DNA from: Candidatus Mcinerneyibacterium aminivorans
GTDB taxonomy: Bacteria; Macinerneyibacteriota; Macinerneyibacteria; Macinerneyibacteriales; Macinerneyibacteriaceae
Reading direction: 5' to 3'
Assembly: GCA_008086245.1 (NCBI GenBank)
Contig: VSIX01000064.1
Coordinates: 1 to 7,697 of the forward strand
Length of the DNA stretch: 7,697 nucleotides
The notes below the pieces were generated by a model, which saw nothing but the letters and a program-made list of their open reading frames with translations, was not told where the DNA came from and made no database searches. The translations under genes and the position numbers were made by a program. Positions 6,117 to 7,697 of the stretch are shown one piece after another. Positions within the stretch are counted from its first letter, which is position 1; each line of letters opens with the position of its first letter.

Positions 6117-7043
6117 TTATTTTTTCCTCCTTTTGAAAAATTTTTTTACTTTATGTAATTCTAAATAATCAACAAATTTATTAAAATATTTTTTGTTTTC
6201 CGGATCTTCTTTTGATTTTTCAATAAACTCCATGAAAAATACCAAAAATATACTAATAAAAAAACCAAGAAAGGTTGAGATTATTACAATTAATTTTCGT
6301 TTTGGTTTAGTTCTTTTTTCTGGCACATAGGGTGATTCTAACACCCGATATAAACTATGTTTGTTAATTTTAGAATATAGCATTTTCTTTGTTTCATTGG
6401 ACCATAATTTGGTTAATTCCGATTTTAAAAGGGGATCTTTTGTCTTGTTTATTTTTTCCTTTAAAACATCAACCATTTCCTTACTTTCCTGATATTGTTT
6501 TTTTGTTATAAATTCATTTAAACCTTTTAACAAATCTTTCATAAGCATATAAGCTTTCACTGGCTTTTCATGTTTTAATTTTATAGTAAGAGATTTGCTT
6601 TTTTCATTTAAATTGATACTAATCGAATTTTGATATGTTTGTAAAAGATTTTCTTTTTTTATTTTTTCATCTTTTTCTTTAATTAAAACATTCATTATTT
6701 TATATTTTTCATCTAGATAAAAAATAAAGTCTGAACTCTCAAGTGTTTGTTGAATGGTCTGAAGGTTTCCACTGGAAAACAAACCACCAACATTTCCCCC
6801 TATCAAACTAGAAATACTCCCCAAAGAACCCATGTTTAAAGATTTTGTTTGTCCTTCTTTTTTAGGTGTTAATTTTGCAGAAACCTCGTATTGTGGTGTA
6901 GCCAGAAGTGAATAAATTATTGATAAAATGAAAAAAGAAAGGGTAACAACTATAATGATTTTCTTTCTTTTTGCCAGAATTACGAGAAGCTCCCAAATAT
7001 TTATTTCATCTTCATAGGTCTGATTTGCCCGATTTTCATTCAT
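6117..7043 (-). CDS. Wzz-type polysaccharide chain-length determinant
   Basis: A 308-residue inner-membrane protein of the polysaccharide co-polymerase family, which sets polymer length or couples synthesis to export. The order is: N-terminal cytoplasmic DEINIWELLVILAKRKK (12-28), TM1 (about 29-48), periplasmic domain opening with QYEVSAKLTP (51-60), a small-residue stretch GSLGSISSLIGGNVGG (72-87), a long helical region (about 160-225), the proline motif SPYVPEKRTKPKRK (237-250), TM2 (251-271), and a basic tail ending KKFFKRRKK. This topology and the proline motif before TM2 are diagnostic. No tyrosine-kinase (BY-kinase) domain follows TM2, so it is a Wzz-type rather than Wzc-type protein. 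The ATG has AAGGAGG (7048-7054) overlapping the purQ stop, 9 bases after purQ. It is packed against the SLBB exporter gene, its likely physical partner across the periplasm. Confidence 0.93.
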   Translation of the reverse strand: MNENRANQTYEDEINIWELLVILAKRKKIIIVVTLSFFILSIIYSLLATPQYEVSAKLTPKKEGQTKSLNMGSLGSISSLIGGNVGGLFSSGNLQTIQQTLESSDFIFYLDEKYKIMNVLIKEKDEKIKKENLLQTYQNSISINLNEKSKSLTIKLKHEKPVKAYMLMKDLLKGLNEFITKKQYQESKEMVDVLKEKINKTKDPLLKSELTKLWSNETKKMLYSKINKHSLYRVLESPYVPEKRTKPKRKLIVIISTFLGFFISIFLVFFMEFIEKSKEDPENKKYFNKFVDYLELHKVKKFFKRRKK

Positions 7044-7052
7044 AGGTCCTCC

Positions 7053-7697
7053 TTACATTTCTTTGAAATAATCTATACAATTTTTAAATATATAATATCC
7101 GTCTCCAACTTCTTTTTTTTTCATCCTTGTTCTCCAATTAGGGTGTGTATAATAATTTATATATGCTTCCGGATGCGGCATCAATCCCAGAATCCGACCT
7201 GTTTTATCACATATTCCTGCTATTCCCTCAATCGAACCGTTTGGATTATATGGATACTCTGTTGTGATATTATCATTTTGGTCCAGATACTGCAGAACAA
7301 TCTGATCATTTCTTTTTAATTTCTCAAGTATTTTTTTGTTTTTAAAAACGATTCTACCCTCTCCATGTCTAACAGGTAGTTCTATTATATCCATTTTTTT
7401 GGTAAAAACAGATTTAGAACTTTTATTTATCTTCAACCTTACCCATCCATCATAAAAGTGTTCGCACTTATTTTCTGTTAGAGTAGCTTCCTGTATAAAA
7501 TAATCTTTAATAGCGGGCAGCAGCCCAAGCTTAACAAGAGTTTGAAATCCATTACAGATACCAAGGATCAGTTTATCCTTTTTTACAAAATTTTGCAGCT
7601 TTTTTTTAAGTTTATATTTAAATTTGGTAGCCAGCACCTTCCCTGCTGAAATATGATCCCCAAAAGAGAAACCTCCAATTAATGCCAGGATATTATA
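7053..7697 (-). CDS. purQ: FGAM synthase glutaminase subunit PurQ (5' end beyond window)
   Basis: A class I glutamine amidotransferase that supplies ammonia to PurL for conversion of FGAR to FGAM in cytoplasmic purine synthesis. The frame is open to the right window edge (214 codons seen) and starts outside it. The residues before the internal GTG at 7635-7637 read LIGGFSFGDHISAGK, a conserved PurQ segment, so that GTG is not the start. The nucleophile is the Cys of GICNGFQ (codon 7554-7556). PVRHGEGR is the PurQ-specific substrate-side motif. The catalytic His and Glu are in MPHPEA (codons 7173-7175 and 7167-7169). The tail with THPNW and a spacing longer than in Bacillus PurQ (about 227 residues) suggest a total near 255-260. 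That resembles the longer stand-alone PurQ form and the glutaminase domain of large fused PurL. The intact catalytic set argues for function. Its neighbours are polysaccharide genes, not visible pur genes. Confidence 0.93.
   Translation of the reverse strand, partial: YNILALIGGFSFGDHISAGKVLATKFKYKLKKKLQNFVKKDKLILGICNGFQTLVKLGLLPAIKDYFIQEATLTENKCEHFYDGWVRLKINKSSKSVFTKKMDIIELPVRHGEGRIVFKNKKILEKLKRNDQIVLQYLDQNDNITTEYPYNPNGSIEGIAGICDKTGRILGLMPHPEAYINYYTHPNWRTRMKKKEVGDGYYIFKNCIDYFKEM

Noticed and set aside
7635-7637. GTG as the start of the purQ gene
   Set aside because: Upstream in-frame residues LIGGFSFGDHISAGK are conserved PurQ sequence and the frame stays open to the window edge, so the gene starts outside the window.
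1-7697. CRISPR array, tRNA/rRNA gene, transposon ends, or phage or toxin-antitoxin genes
   Set aside because: The genes fill nearly the whole window with gaps under 100 bases that are explained by terminators and one promoter/operator; no spaced repeats, tRNA folds or transposase motifs were found by eye.

Overview
The window is a low-GC bacterial chromosome segment holding two gene blocks that converge on a shared terminator near 3467-3499. The housekeeping proteins (PPDK, the YruB-type glutaredoxin, and the glyS-ppdK adjacency) look Firmicutes-like. The minus-strand block, however, encodes a periplasmic/outer-membrane polysaccharide export protein that makes sense only in a cell with an outer membrane. 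A diderm, low-GC Firmicute such as a member of Halanaerobiales fits both facts. This is an inference from gene content, not an identification.

Plus strand, 1-3465. The window opens in the last codons of glyS (glycyl-tRNA synthetase beta chain). A complete ppdK (pyruvate, phosphate dikinase) follows 16 bases later and is probably cotranscribed; a strong intrinsic terminator follows it. Next comes a small self-contained operon: a sigma70-like promoter overlaid by a nested AT-rich palindrome, a 90-residue ArsR-type winged-helix repressor starting at TTG, and a 78-residue CPYC glutaredoxin-like protein of the YruB type. The two genes are nearly fused: the repressor's stop codon overlaps the ribosome binding site of the glutaredoxin gene.

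Minus strand, 7697-3530. Reading leftward, the window enters inside purQ, the glutaminase subunit of FGAM synthase, whose 5' end lies beyond the right edge. It is followed after 9 bases by a Wzz-type chain-length determinant, and after 1 base by an 861-residue Wza-like SLBB-domain export protein. The last two form an envelope-spanning pair: Wzz in the inner membrane sets or couples polysaccharide length, and the SLBB protein reaches through periplasm and outer membrane. Translational packing with purQ implies one transcript, an unusual link between purine synthesis and exopolysaccharide export.

No RNA gene, insertion sequence, CRISPR array or phage gene is visible. There is no gene-free stretch above 100 bases. 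Most genes belong to known families. The points most worth pursuing are the ArsR/glutaredoxin module with its operator, and the purQ-wzz-SLBB arrangement.
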